NCBI GenBank assembly: GCA_013823325.1
Contig: PNLY01000007.1
Coordinates: 1-64,000, forward strand
Reading direction: 5' to 3'
DNA length: 64,000 nt
Source: Methylobacterium sp.
GTDB taxonomy: Bacteria > Pseudomonadota > Alphaproteobacteria > Rhizobiales > Beijerinckiaceae
Shown one piece after another: positions 1 to 10,863 of the stretch. The notes under the pieces were generated by a model. That model did no database searches and was not told the origin of the DNA. It was given only the letters and a program-made list of their open reading frames with translations. Numbering within the stretch: the first letter of the stretch is position 1; each line of letters starts with the position of its first letter. The position numbers were made by a program, and so were the translations under genes.

Positions 1-89
1 CTCGTCGTCAAGATGGGCTCGCGCATGGTCGATGCGTCCCTGAAAACCAAGCTCAATTCTATTCGTCTTGCCATGAAAGAGGTCGGCTG

Positions 90-90
<1 letters not shown>
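1..90 (+). CDS. atpH: ATP synthase F1 delta subunit, C-terminal fragment
   Basis: The first 29 codons and stop are the tail of a gene that begins before the window. The encoded end ([20 protein letters not shown], then a short tail) matches the C-terminus of F1 delta/OSCP subunits, which link the F1 head to the peripheral stalk. The stop codon overlaps the start of atpA by one base (TGATG), which is typical translational coupling in the alphaproteobacterial atpHAGDC operon. Only the fragment is visible, so length and N-terminus cannot be judged. Confidence 0.9.
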
Positions 91-1622
<1,532 letters not shown>

Positions 1623-1702
1623 TCATTGCGAGCGCAGCGAGGCAATCCAGCCCCGCTGCGCACCAGTTCTGGATGCTTCGTCGCTGCTTCCTGCAGTGAC
1701 GG
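1623..1702. repeat. Hairpin intergenic repeat between atpA and atpG (type A)
   Basis: The 80 bases after the atpA stop form an imperfect inverted repeat. The left arm starts TCATTGCGAGCGCAGCGAGG and the right arm ends in GCAGTGACGG, with GGCAATCCAG facing CTGGATGCTTCG. Elements reading CATTGCGAGCG...CGCAATGACGG are dispersed in many Hyphomicrobiales genomes. This one lies inside the atp operon and is likely transcribed as an RNA hairpin. The family assignment is from memory and not from a search. Confidence 0.6.
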
Positions 1703-1720
1703 ATAGGGGATCAAGACCGG

Positions 1721-2590
1721 ATGCCGTCCCTTAAGGACCTACGCAACCGCATCGCCTCGGTGAAGGCGACGCAGAAGATCACCAAGGCCATGCAGATGGT
1801 CGCGGCGGCGAAGCTGCGCCGCGCGCAGACCGCGGCCGAGGCGGCCCGCCCCTATGCCGAGCGCATGGAAGCGGTGCTGGCCAACCTCGCCGGCGGCCTC
1901 GCCAATGGCAGCGCGCCGCGCCTGATCGCCGGCACGGGCTCGGACAAGGTCCAGCTGCTGGTCGTCTGCACGGCCGAGCGCGGCCTGTGCGGCGCCTTCA
2001 ATTCCTCGATCGCCCGTCTCGCCCGCGACAAGGCGAACGCGCTCAAGGCCGAAGGCAAGACGGTCAAGATCATCTGCGTCGGCAAGAAGGGCTATGACAT
2101 CCTGCGCCGGCAGTTCGCCGCGGATATCATCGAGCTCGTCGACCTGCGCGCCTTCAAGCAGCTCGGCTTCGCCAATGCCGAGACGATCGCGCAGAATATC
2201 CTGACGCGCTTCGCCAATGGCGAGTTCGATGTCGCGACGCTGTTCTTCTCGAAGTTCAAGTCGGTGATCTCGCAGATCCCGACGGCGCAGCAGATCATCC
2301 CGGCCGAGATTCCGGCCGGCGCCAAGACGACCGATGCGGTCTACGACTACGAGCCGGAGGAGAGCGAGATCCTCGAGACGCTTCTGCCGCGCAACCTGAC
2401 GGTTCAGGTGCTGCGGGCGCTGCTCGAGAACGCCGCCTCCGAGCAGGGCGCGCGCATGTCCGCCATGGACTCCGCGACGCGCAATGCCGGCGAGATGATC
2501 AAGAAGCAGACGACGATCTACAACCGCTCGCGTCAGGCGATGATCACCAAGGAACTGATCGAGATCATCTCCGGCGCGGAAGCGCTCTAA
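1721..2590 (+). CDS. atpG: ATP synthase F1 gamma subunit
   Basis: 289 residues, normal for the family. Gamma is the rotating central stalk that couples proton flow through Fo to ATP synthesis in F1. The N-terminal helix motif [18 protein letters not shown] (from residue 6) and the C-terminal helix ending [16 protein letters not shown] are hallmark segments that form the coiled coil inserted into the alpha3-beta3 head. It sits between atpA and atpD in the standard order. The ATG at 1721 gives the conserved [11 protein letters not shown] start, with a purine-rich AGGGGAT somewhat far upstream. Confidence 0.97.
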   Translation: MPSLKDLRNRIASVKATQKITKAMQMVAAAKLRRAQTAAEAARPYAERMEAVLANLAGGLANGSAPRLIAGTGSDKVQLLVVCTAERGLCGAFNSSIARLARDKANALKAEGKTVKIICVGKKGYDILRRQFAADIIELVDLRAFKQLGFANAETIAQNILTRFANGEFDVATLFFSKFKSVISQIPTAQQIIPAEIPAGAKTTDAVYDYEPEESEILETLLPRNLTVQVLRALLENAASEQGARMSAMDSATRNAGEMIKKQTTIYNRSRQAMITKELIEIISGAEAL

Positions 2591-4111
<1,521 letters not shown>

Positions 4112-4161
4112 GTTTCACGGGCCGTTCCGGCCGGCGTCAGCCGGCCGGGAGGCGTGATACG

Positions 4162-4244
4162 CGTCATTCCCGGGCTTGCCCCGGGAATCTCTGGACGGGA
4201 AGACACTGGTTTCAGAGATGGTCGGGTCAGGCCCGACCATGACG
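4162..4244. repeat. REP-like double hairpin between atpD and atpC (type B, copy 1)
   Basis: Two GC-rich palindromes stand head to tail: ATTCCCGGG-cttgc-CCCGGGAAT and, about 40 bp on, GGTCGGGTCAGGCCCGACC, framed by CGTCA and TGACG. The same layout recurs near 13558 and 32495. Type B therefore occurs at least three times here, always in intergenic DNA. This copy is unusual in lying within the atp operon. Confidence 0.75.
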
Positions 4245-4263
4245 AGCCTGGAGAGATTTTACG

Positions 4264-4677
4264 ATGGCCACCTTCAAGTTCGAACTCGTCTCGCCGGAGC
4301 GCATCCTGTTTTCGGGCGAAGCCGTCAGCGTCATCGTGCCGTCGGTCGAGGGCGAGATGACCGTGCTTGCCGGTCATGCCCCGGTCGTCGCCGTGCTCAA
4401 GCCCGGCATCGTCCTGGTCCAGACCGACACCAGCAACGGCAAGGAATTCTTCGTTTCGGGCGGCCTCGCCGAGGTCAACGCGACGAGCCTCACCATCCTG
4501 GCCGAGCAGGCCCGCTTCCTCGAGGATGTCGACAACGCCGTCCTCGATGCGGAGATCCTGACCGCCGAGACCCGCCATGCCGGCTCGCATGACGAGGCCG
4601 AGAAGAAGCGCCTGCACGACCAGCTCGTGCAGCTGCGCGAATTCAAGGGCGTGTTCGAGCAGCGCAAGGCGGCCTGA
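4264..4677 (+). CDS. atpC: ATP synthase F1 epsilon subunit
   Basis: 137 residues. Epsilon belongs to the central stalk and can inhibit ATP hydrolysis. The N-terminal beta-sandwich is recognisable from FELVSPERILFSGEAVSVIV and the GEMTVLAGHAPVVAVLKPG segment, and a short helical C-terminus follows. The start is supported by GGAGAG a few bases upstream of the ATG. It is the last gene of the operon and is followed by a strong intrinsic terminator. Confidence 0.96.
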   Translation: MATFKFELVSPERILFSGEAVSVIVPSVEGEMTVLAGHAPVVAVLKPGIVLVQTDTSNGKEFFVSGGLAEVNATSLTILAEQARFLEDVDNAVLDAEILTAETRHAGSHDEAEKKRLHDQLVQLREFKGVFEQRKAA

Positions 4678-4705
4678 GGCCACCTCGCGACGAGCGACGC
4701 GATGC

Positions 4706-4731
4706 AAGGGCCGCGCAAGCGGCCCTTTTTC
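4706..4731 (+). terminator. Intrinsic terminator after atpC
   Basis: A perfect 9-bp stem AAGGGCCGC / GCGGCCCTT with a GCAA tetraloop (4715-4718) is followed by a T run at 4726-4730. It lies 28 bp after the atpC stop and closes the atp operon before the convergent rppH gene. Confidence 0.9.
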
Positions 4732-4750
4732 GTTGTGTCCGGCGAGACGG

Positions 4751-5257
4751 TCAGGCCGCCGGGGCGGCGAACCGGGCGAAGGCCGCGACCACCTGCTCGT
4801 AGACCGCCCGCTTGAACGGCACGACGCGCTCCGGCATCTCGGCGAGCGGCAGCCAGGCCCATTCCGAGAACTCCGCCGGCTCGTCGCCATTCGGCCGGCT
4901 GATGTCGAACTCGGTCTCGTCGCCGGTGAAACGGAACGCGACCCAACGCTGACGCTGGCCGCGGAAGGCGCTCAGCCTGTGCGGCGGGCCGGCATAGGCG
5001 GGGAAGTCGTAAGCCCACCAGTCCTGTGTGGCGGCGAGGAAAGCGGTGCTGGTCACGCCGGTCTCCTCGGCCAGCTCGCGGCTGGCGGCGGCGACGATAT
5101 CCTCATCCGCATCGATGCCGCCCTGCGGCATCTGCCAGTCGAAGCCCGGCAGGACGATCTCGGGCCCGGCACTGCGCGAGCGGCCGGCGAAGACGTAGCC
5201 CTCGGCGTTGAACAGGGCGATGCCGACATTGGGACGGTAGGGGAGGGAAGAGGCCAT
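4751..5257 (-). CDS. rppH: RNA pyrophosphohydrolase (Nudix)
   Basis: 168 residues from the ATG at 5257. RppH removes pyrophosphate from 5'-triphosphorylated RNA, which starts mRNA decay. The complete Nudix box (GX5EX7REUXEEXGU) spans residues 46-68, ending RELAEETGV, and the N-terminal LPYRPNVGIALFN is typical of RppH and not of other Nudix enzymes. I prefer 5257 over the in-frame GTG at 5275 because GGGAGGGG stands just upstream of the ATG. A gene at this place, after atpC, is common in Hyphomicrobiales. Confidence 0.9.
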   Translation of the reverse strand: MASSLPYRPNVGIALFNAEGYVFAGRSRSAGPEIVLPGFDWQMPQGGIDADEDIVAAASRELAEETGVTSTAFLAATQDWWAYDFPAYAGPPHRLSAFRGQRQRWVAFRFTGDETEFDISRPNGDEPAEFSEWAWLPLAEMPERVVPFKRAVYEQVVAAFARFAAPAA

Positions 5258-5338
5258 GACCCCTCCCGCTACCACGTCATGGCCGGCAAAGCGAAGCCAC
5301 CCGCTACGCCCGTGGAACGACAGGTCGTGAAGGCAACC

Positions 5339-6214
5339 TCAGGCCGCGATCGCCTCGGCGAGCGCCACCACGCGCTTGGCCATCTCGGCGTGCAGGCGCT
5401 CGACCATGCGCCCGTCGAGCTGGATCGCGCCCTTGTCGGCGTTCGCCGGCTCGGCGAAAGCCGAGATGATGGCCCGGGCGCGGGCGAGCTCGCTCTCCTC
5501 CGGCGCGAAAGCCGTGTTCGCGAGCGCGACCTGGTTCGGATGGATCAGGGTCTTGCCATCGAAGCCGAGGTCGCGGGCCTGCTCGCATTCGGCCAGGAAG
5601 CCGGCCTCGTCCTTGAGGTCGTTGTAGACGCCGTCGACCACATCGATGCCATGGGCGCGGGCGGCAAGGATCGCCGTCGTCAGCCAGGGTAGCATCGGCG
5701 CGCGGCCCGGCACGAAGCGGGCGCGGGTTTCCTTGGCGAGATCGTTGGTGCCGAGGATGAAGCAGGCGAGGCGGGTCGAGGGATCGCGGGCGGCGCGGGC
5801 GATCTTCTCGCAATCGAGGATGGCGAGCGGCGTCTCGATCATCGCCCAGACCCGCGTCTCCGGCTTGGCCCAGAGCCCGGTCAGGCGATGGCCGATCTCG
5901 ACCAGCGTCTCGGGCGAGGAGACCTTGGGGATCAGGATCGCGTCGGGGCCCGCCTCGGCCGCGGCGGCGAGATCGGCGTCGAACCAGGGCGTGTCGATGC
6001 CGTTGGTGCGGATGACGAGCTCGCGCCGGCCATAGCCTCCGGCCTTGACCGCGGCGCAGACCTGTTCGCGCGCCAGCGCCTTGGCATCGGGAGCGACCGC
6101 GTCCTCGAGATCGAGGATCAGGGCGTCGGCAGCGATCTCGCGGGCCTTTTCGAGCGCGCGGGCATTGGAGCCCGGCATATAGAGGACGCTGCGGCGCGGA
6201 CGGATGTCGGTCAT
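5339..6214 (-). CDS. mcl2: (3S)-malyl-CoA thioesterase, HpcH/HpaI (CitE-like) family
   Basis: 291 residues. CitE-like TIM-barrel enzymes cleave malyl-CoA type thioesters. The Mcl2 branch hydrolyses (3S)-malyl-CoA to malate and CoA in the ethylmalonyl-CoA pathway. RSVLYMPGSNARALEKA, ILDLEDAV, MIETP (E127), GTNDLAKE (D158) and GFDGKTLIHPNQ are visible, and the last segments resemble Rhodobacter Mcl2 more than Mcl1. Metal ligands would be E127 and D158. The mesaconyl-CoA hydratase gene 2.6 kb away supports this. A lyase role (Mcl1-like) cannot be excluded from sequence alone. Confidence 0.8.
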   Translation of the reverse strand: MTDIRPRRSVLYMPGSNARALEKAREIAADALILDLEDAVAPDAKALAREQVCAAVKAGGYGRRELVIRTNGIDTPWFDADLAAAAEAGPDAILIPKVSSPETLVEIGHRLTGLWAKPETRVWAMIETPLAILDCEKIARAARDPSTRLACFILGTNDLAKETRARFVPGRAPMLPWLTTAILAARAHGIDVVDGVYNDLKDEAGFLAECEQARDLGFDGKTLIHPNQVALANTAFAPEESELARARAIISAFAEPANADKGAIQLDGRMVERLHAEMAKRVVALAEAIAA

Positions 6215-6311
6215 ATTGTCTCTCCGGATTGAGGGTCGCCGGGTTCGCTGCAGTGCACACTAAGCTGCGCCGCAATGCAATGTCAGTTCTGCGAAAGACG
6301 GATGACAGGCT

Positions 6312-8027
6312 GTGATGGGCTGGATTGCGGGTGTCGATGGCTGCAAGGCGGGTTGGATCGCGGCCTTCACCGATCTCGAGGGGCGGGAAGCGCCCTTCTT
6401 CCGCGTGTTCCCGCACTGGAACGACCTGCTCGCCGGCCCGCCTGTGCCGGAGCTGATCGCCGTGGACATGCCGATCGGCCTGCCGGATCGGATCGTCGGA
6501 TCTGGACGAGGTCCGGAGCAGGCGGTGCGGTCACTGCTCGGCGAGCGGCAATCCTCGGTGTTCTCGATCCCCTCGCGCAGCGCGGTCCATGCAGCCGACT
6601 ATTCCGAGGCCTGCCGGTTGGCACTGGCGACCTCAGGGCCGCCGCGCATGGTCTCGAAGCAGGGCTTTCATCTCTTCCCCCGCATCCGCGAGATCGACGC
6701 GCTACTGCGGACCGAACCCGTCTGGCGTGAGCGCATCTTCGAGACCCATCCCGAACTCGCCTTCGCCACCATGCGGGGCGCGCCGCTGCTGCATCCGAAG
6801 AAGATCAAGGGAGCGGTCAATCCTGCGGGAATGGCCGAGCGGCGCGCTTTGCTGCTGGCTGCAGGGCTGCCGGAGGCAATCGTCCATGCCGGGCCGCCGC
6901 GCGGCGCCGCCGCCGACGATGCGCTCGACGCGCTGGCGGCGCTGGTCGTCGTCCGGCACATTGCCGTCGGGCGCGGGAAGCCCTTCCCCGATCCGCCGGG
7001 ACGCGATAGCCACGGTCTACCTATCGCGATCTGGACCTATGTCACGGATCGCTCCCTCGTCCAGGATCCAGCCATGACAGACAAGCCTGTGCCGCGCTCG
7101 ATGATCGAGGCCGCGGCCGACCGCATTGCCGGCCATGCCCGCACCACCCCGGTGATGCGGCTCGGCACCGGCGCTTTCGGCTCGCGCGCCGATGTTTCGC
7201 TCAAGCTCGAATCCCTGCAGCATGCCGGCTCGTTCAAGACGCGCGGCGCCTTCAACAACCTGCTCTCGCTCGATGTGCCGGCCGCCGGCGTCGCCGCGGC
7301 CTCGGGCGGCAATCATGGCGCTGCCGTCGCCTATGCCGCCGGCAAGCGCGGGGTGAAGGCGACGATCTTCGTGCCGGAGATCTCGCCGGCCGCCAAGATC
7401 GAGGCGATCCGCCGCTTCGGTGCCGAGGTCCGCATCGGCGGTGCGCAATATGACGATGCTCAGGCTGCCTGCGACAAGTTCGTGGCCGAGACTGGCGCCC
7501 TCAAGATCCATCCCTTCTCGGCCAAGGAAACCATCGCCGGCCAGGGCACGCTCGGCCGCGAATGGCACAAGCAGGAGCCCGATCTCGACACCGTGCTGGT
7601 CGCGGTCGGTGGCGGCGGGCTGATCGCGGGCATCGCCGCCTGGTTCGCCGGCACCAGCGTCAAGGTCGTCGGCGTCGAGCCGGAAGGTTCGCGGGCGCTA
7701 CAGGCCGCCCTCGAGGCGAAGGGGCCGGTGACGGTGAGCGTCGCCTCGGTCGCGGCCGATTCGCTCGGGGCCCGCAATGTCGGACAGCTGGTCTATGACG
7801 TCTGTGAAGGTACGGTCGACCATGTCGCGTTGGTGCCGGATGCGGCGATCACCGAGGCTCAAGCGCTGCTCTGGCGTGATTTCCGCCTGGCGGTCGAGCC
7901 CGGCGGCGCGGCGGCGCTCGGCGCGCTGATCGCTAGCTCCTACAAGCCGCAGCCCGGCGAGCGTCTCGGCGTCCTCGTCTGCGGGGCCAATGTCGACCTG
8001 ACGAAGCTGGTCGAGATCACCGCATGA
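6312..8027 (+). CDS. DUF429 protein in frame with a threonine/serine dehydratase-type PLP enzyme
   Basis: One open frame of 571 codons holds two units. Residues 1 to about 245 are a DUF429 domain (WIAGVDGCKAGW at 4-15, ending HGLPIAIWT, where stand-alone DUF429 proteins stop). Residues 255-571 are a fold-type II PLP enzyme starting MTDKPVPRSM. It has the PLP lysine in AGSFKTRG (K309), ASGGNHGAAVAYA and the glycine loop VAVGGGGLIAG, so it is a threonine/serine dehydratase or racemase-like enzyme. An internal ATG at 7074 has AGGA seven bases upstream, so the second enzyme may be made alone (317 residues). Whether the fusion is real is open. The function of DUF429 is not known to me. Confidence 0.8.
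   Translation: MMGWIAGVDGCKAGWIAAFTDLEGREAPFFRVFPHWNDLLAGPPVPELIAVDMPIGLPDRIVGSGRGPEQAVRSLLGERQSSVFSIPSRSAVHAADYSEACRLALATSGPPRMVSKQGFHLFPRIREIDALLRTEPVWRERIFETHPELAFATMRGAPLLHPKKIKGAVNPAGMAERRALLLAAGLPEAIVHAGPPRGAAADDALDALAALVVVRHIAVGRGKPFPDPPGRDSHGLPIAIWTYVTDRSLVQDPAMTDKPVPRSMIEAAADRIAGHARTTPVMRLGTGAFGSRADVSLKLESLQHAGSFKTRGAFNNLLSLDVPAAGVAAASGGNHGAAVAYAAGKRGVKATIFVPEISPAAKIEAIRRFGAEVRIGGAQYDDAQAACDKFVAETGALKIHPFSAKETIAGQGTLGREWHKQEPDLDTVLVAVGGGGLIAGIAAWFAGTSVKVVGVEPEGSRALQAALEAKGPVTVSVASVAADSLGARNVGQLVYDVCEGTVDHVALVPDAAITEAQALLWRDFRLAVEPGGAAALGALIASSYKPQPGERLGVLVCGANVDLTKLVEITA
7074..8027 (+). CDS. Threonine/serine dehydratase, probable separate product of the fused frame
   Basis: This is the likely independent start inside the 571-codon frame. 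The ATG at 7074 is preceded by AGGA at 7063-7066, and the 317-residue product has exactly the length and N-terminus of stand-alone family members (RSMIEAAADRIAGHARTTPV). The product would deaminate L-threonine or L-serine to a 2-oxo acid, or racemise serine. Substrate cannot be told from sequence. The 3' end overlaps the next gene by 4 bases (ATGA), which suggests coupled translation with an Asp/Glu racemase-like protein. Confidence 0.6.
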   Translation: MTDKPVPRSMIEAAADRIAGHARTTPVMRLGTGAFGSRADVSLKLESLQHAGSFKTRGAFNNLLSLDVPAAGVAAASGGNHGAAVAYAAGKRGVKATIFVPEISPAAKIEAIRRFGAEVRIGGAQYDDAQAACDKFVAETGALKIHPFSAKETIAGQGTLGREWHKQEPDLDTVLVAVGGGGLIAGIAAWFAGTSVKVVGVEPEGSRALQAALEAKGPVTVSVASVAADSLGARNVGQLVYDVCEGTVDHVALVPDAAITEAQALLWRDFRLAVEPGGAAALGALIASSYKPQPGERLGVLVCGANVDLTKLVEITA

Positions 8028-8752
8028 GCAAACGGGGCATCGCGAAGGGCGGCAAGGCGCTCTACGGCGCGCCCCTCGGCGTGCTGATGCTCGAGGCGCG
8101 CTTTCCGCGCATCTTCGGCGACATGGGCAATGCCGCGACCTGGCCCTTCCCGGTGCTCTACCGCGTCGTCTCCGGGGCGAGCCCGGAGAAGGTGGTGCTG
8201 AAGGGAGCGGCCGGCCTGCTCCCTGACTTCGTCGCGGCGGCGCAGGAGCTGGTCCGGCACGGGGCCGAGGCAATCACCACCAATTGCGGCTTCCTCTCGC
8301 TGTTCCAGCAGGAACTTGCGGCGGCGGTCGGCGTGCCCGTCGCTACGTCATCGCTGATGCAAGTGCCTTGGGTGCAGGCGACCTTGCCGCCCGGCAAGCG
8401 CGTCGGCCTCGTCACCGTCTCGGCGACAACGCTGACGCCGCAGCATCTTGCGGCCGTCGGCGTCCCCGCCGACACACCGGCGACTGGCACCGAGAGCGGT
8501 CGCGAGTTCTTCCGCGTGCTGATCAAGGCGGAGAAGGACGAGATGGACATCGACCTCGCCGAGCGGGACGTGGTCGAAGCCGCTCTGCGATTGGTCGCAG
8601 AGCATCCCGAGGTCGGCGCCATCGTGCTCGAATGCACCAACATGCCGCCCTATGCGGCTGCCGTCCAGGCAGCGACGGGGCTGCCGGTCTACGACATCTA
8701 TTCGATGATCACCTGGTTCCATGCCGGCCTGAGGCCGCGCGACTTCCGCTAG
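8024..8752 (+). CDS. Aspartate/glutamate racemase superfamily protein
   Basis: 242 residues. The two-cysteine arrangement of the Asp/Glu racemase fold is present: TTNCGF with C88 and LECTNMPPYA with C204. These enzymes use the two Cys as acid and base, for racemisation or, in relatives, hydantoin racemase or maleate isomerase reactions. The start overlaps the preceding dehydratase gene by four bases. A racemase and a PLP dehydratase side by side suggest use of D- or hydroxy-amino acids, but the substrate is inferred only. Confidence 0.75.
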   Translation: MSKRGIAKGGKALYGAPLGVLMLEARFPRIFGDMGNAATWPFPVLYRVVSGASPEKVVLKGAAGLLPDFVAAAQELVRHGAEAITTNCGFLSLFQQELAAAVGVPVATSSLMQVPWVQATLPPGKRVGLVTVSATTLTPQHLAAVGVPADTPATGTESGREFFRVLIKAEKDEMDIDLAERDVVEAALRLVAEHPEVGAIVLECTNMPPYAAAVQAATGLPVYDIYSMITWFHAGLRPRDFR

Positions 8753-8822
8753 CCTTCGACTTCGGCTTTACGACGGGCCGCGCCGCAGCGCACAATGGCG
8801 GCCCGCCGCGAGAGCCGAGCCG

Positions 8823-9884
8823 ATGTCCGAGATCACCAGCAAGACCAACACCGGCCGCTTCTTCGAGGATTTCCGACTCGGCGAGACGATCGTCCACGCG
8901 ACGCCGCGCACGGTGACGGCCGGCGACGTCTCGCTCTACACGGCGCTCTACGGACCGCGCTTTGCGGTTCAATCTTCCGACGCCTTCGCCAAGGCGATCG
9001 GCTATGCCGCGGCGCCGGTCGACGACCTCCTGGTCTTTCACATCGTCTTCGGCAAGACGGTGCCGGACATCTCGCTCAATGCCGTCGCCAATCTCGGCTA
9101 TGCCGATGGCCGCTTCCTCAAGCCGGTCTTCCCCGGCGACACGCTCTCGACCACCTCGGAGGTGATCGGGCTGAAGCAGACCTCGGGCGGCGACGCCGGG
9201 ATCGTCTATGTCCGCTCGATCGGCCGCAACCAGCATAATGAGATCGTGCTGAGCTATGCCCGCTGGGTGCTGGTGCGCAAGCGTCGGCCCGGCACGCCGG
9301 CGGAATTCGAGCAGGTGCCGGAATTGCCCAAGAGCGTCGCGCCGGAAGCGCTGGGCGAGGGCTGTCCGTCGTTGCATCCCGCCGCCTATGACGACGGGCT
9401 CGCCGGCTCGCCCTTCCGCTGGGGCGACTACCGGGCGGGCGAGCGCATCGATCATGTCGACGGCATGACCGTCGAGGAGGCCGAGCACCAGATCGCCACC
9501 CGGCTCTACCAGAACACCGCCAAGGTGCATTTCGACGCCTATGGCGCGCGCGAGACCCGCTTCGGCAAGCGCCTGATCTATGGCGGGCATGTCATCAGCC
9601 TGGCGCGGGCGCTCTCCTTCAACGGTCTCGGCAACGCCTTTCACATCGCCGCGATCAATGCCGGCCGCCATGTTTCGCCGTTGTTCGCCGGGGACACGGT
9701 TTTCGCCTGGAGCGAGGTGCTGGAGGCGGCCGAGCTACCGGGGCGTGAGGATGTCGGCGCGCTCAGGCTTCGCCTCGTCGCGACCAAGAATCTGCCGTGC
9801 AACGAGCATCCGCTGAAGCACGCCGACCAGTATGCCGACGGCGTGATCCTCGATTTCGACTATTGGGCCCTGCTGCCGCGCTGA
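8823..9884 (+). CDS. mch: Mesaconyl-CoA hydratase (MaoC-like, ethylmalonyl-CoA pathway)
   Basis: 353 residues, equal to characterised Mch proteins, with two MaoC-type hot-dog domains. The enzyme hydrates mesaconyl-CoA to beta-methylmalyl-CoA during acetyl-CoA assimilation without the glyoxylate shunt. Distinctive segments are NTGRFFEDFRLGETIVHATP, VFHIVFGKTVPDISLNA, IDHVDGMTVEEAEH and LIYGGHVISLARALSFNGL, which I recognise from Rhodobacter Mch. The partner mcl2 lies nearby on the other strand. The start is the ATG at 8823, with a weak GAG-rich Shine-Dalgarno. Confidence 0.9.
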   Translation: MSEITSKTNTGRFFEDFRLGETIVHATPRTVTAGDVSLYTALYGPRFAVQSSDAFAKAIGYAAAPVDDLLVFHIVFGKTVPDISLNAVANLGYADGRFLKPVFPGDTLSTTSEVIGLKQTSGGDAGIVYVRSIGRNQHNEIVLSYARWVLVRKRRPGTPAEFEQVPELPKSVAPEALGEGCPSLHPAAYDDGLAGSPFRWGDYRAGERIDHVDGMTVEEAEHQIATRLYQNTAKVHFDAYGARETRFGKRLIYGGHVISLARALSFNGLGNAFHIAAINAGRHVSPLFAGDTVFAWSEVLEAAELPGREDVGALRLRLVATKNLPCNEHPLKHADQYADGVILDFDYWALLPR

Positions 9885-9924
9885 CGCTCCGGAAGCTATC
9901 CAGGGCAAGCCGCAACTCCGAAAG

Positions 9925-9946
9925 TTACAGATTTCGATTTCTGTAA
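9925..9946. promoter_or_regulatory. 22-bp inverted repeat upstream of sdhC
   Basis: Perfect 7-bp arms TTACAGA (9925-9931) and TCTGTAA (9940-9946) flank an 8-base AT-rich spacer in the 179-bp gap between mch and sdhC. The size and symmetry fit a dimeric repressor or activator operator. No regulator is encoded next to it. The sdh promoter is probably downstream, but no convincing -35/-10 pair was found. Confidence 0.45.
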
Positions 9947-10063
9947 TCACACAAATGCATACCGCATTGCGGCAAGGGCGTGGTTTCGTTAGAGAGCCAT
10001 TCACTCTAGAACGATACCAAGCGATCTTCGCTTCGTGAGCTTGAAGGGTCGGGAGTTCAAGAC

Positions 10064-10456
10064 TTGGCCGAGTCCAGACCGGCGGCGCGCCCGCTTTCAC
10101 CGCATCTGCAGATCTATCGCTGGTCCTGGACCATGGCGATGTCGATCGCCCACCGCGCCACCGGCTCGGCACTCTATGGTGGCACGCTGCTGATCGCGCT
10201 CTGGCTCATCGCTGCTGCTTCCGGCCCGGCCGCCTACGAGACCGCGCAGTGGATCGCCGGCTCCTTCCTCGGCCGGCTCGTGCTGTTCGGCTACACCTTC
10301 GTGCTGCTGCATCACATGGTCGGTGGTCTCCGCCACTTCGTCTGGGACCTCGGCCTCGGCTTCGACCCGCAGACCCGCACGAACCTGGCCAAGTACAGTG
10401 TCGTCGTCTCCGGCGCGCTCACCGTGCTGGTCTGGATCATCGCCCTGACGCGCTGA
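10064..10456 (+). CDS. sdhC: Succinate dehydrogenase cytochrome b556 subunit
   Basis: 130 residues with three transmembrane helices. This subunit anchors complex II in the inner membrane and binds haem b and ubiquinone. [12 protein letters not shown] and [11 protein letters not shown] (H30, R31) are the family signature, and [11 protein letters not shown] (H83, H84, H91) supplies the likely haem ligand. The start codon is TTG at 10064 with GGGAG eight bases upstream. It is the first gene of sdhCDAB. Confidence 0.93.
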   Translation: MAESRPAARPLSPHLQIYRWSWTMAMSIAHRATGSALYGGTLLIALWLIAAASGPAAYETAQWIAGSFLGRLVLFGYTFVLLHHMVGGLRHFVWDLGLGFDPQTRTNLAKYSVVVSGALTVLVWIIALTR

Positions 10457-10468
10457 GGAACCAAGCCG

Positions 10469-10861
10469 ATGCTCTCCAACTCCTCGATGCGCACCCCGCT
10501 CGGCCGCGTCCGCGGCCTCGGCTCCGCCAAGTCCGGTACCGGTCATTTCTGGCTGCAGCGCGTCACTGCCGTCGCCAACGTCATCCTGACGATCGGCTTC
10601 CTCTGCGTCGTGCTCTCGCTGATCGGCAAGCCCTATGGCGCCGCCATCGCGACGCTGGCCAAGCCGCATGTCGCGATCCTGATGCTGCTCTTCGTGGTCT
10701 CCGGCGCCGTCCACATGCGCCTCGGCATGCAGGTCGTCATCGAGGACTACATCCATCACGAGGGGCTGAAGATCCTCGCCGTGATGGCCAACACCTTCTT
10801 TGCGATCGCCGTCGGCGCCGCCTGCGCCTTCGCGCTCCTGAAGATCTCGTTCGGAGGCTGA
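10469..10861 (+). CDS. sdhD: Succinate dehydrogenase membrane anchor subunit
   Basis: 130 residues with three hydrophobic helices. It pairs with SdhC to hold the SdhAB catalytic part on the membrane and form the quinone site. The N-terminal segment [20 protein letters not shown] and the later [17 protein letters not shown] are typical of alphaproteobacterial SdhD. Translation may begin at the ATG used here or six codons later at the internal Met. The gene lies 12 bp after sdhC. Confidence 0.92.
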   Translation: MLSNSSMRTPLGRVRGLGSAKSGTGHFWLQRVTAVANVILTIGFLCVVLSLIGKPYGAAIATLAKPHVAILMLLFVVSGAVHMRLGMQVVIEDYIHHEGLKILAVMANTFFAIAVGAACAFALLKISFGG

Positions 10862-10863
10862 TC

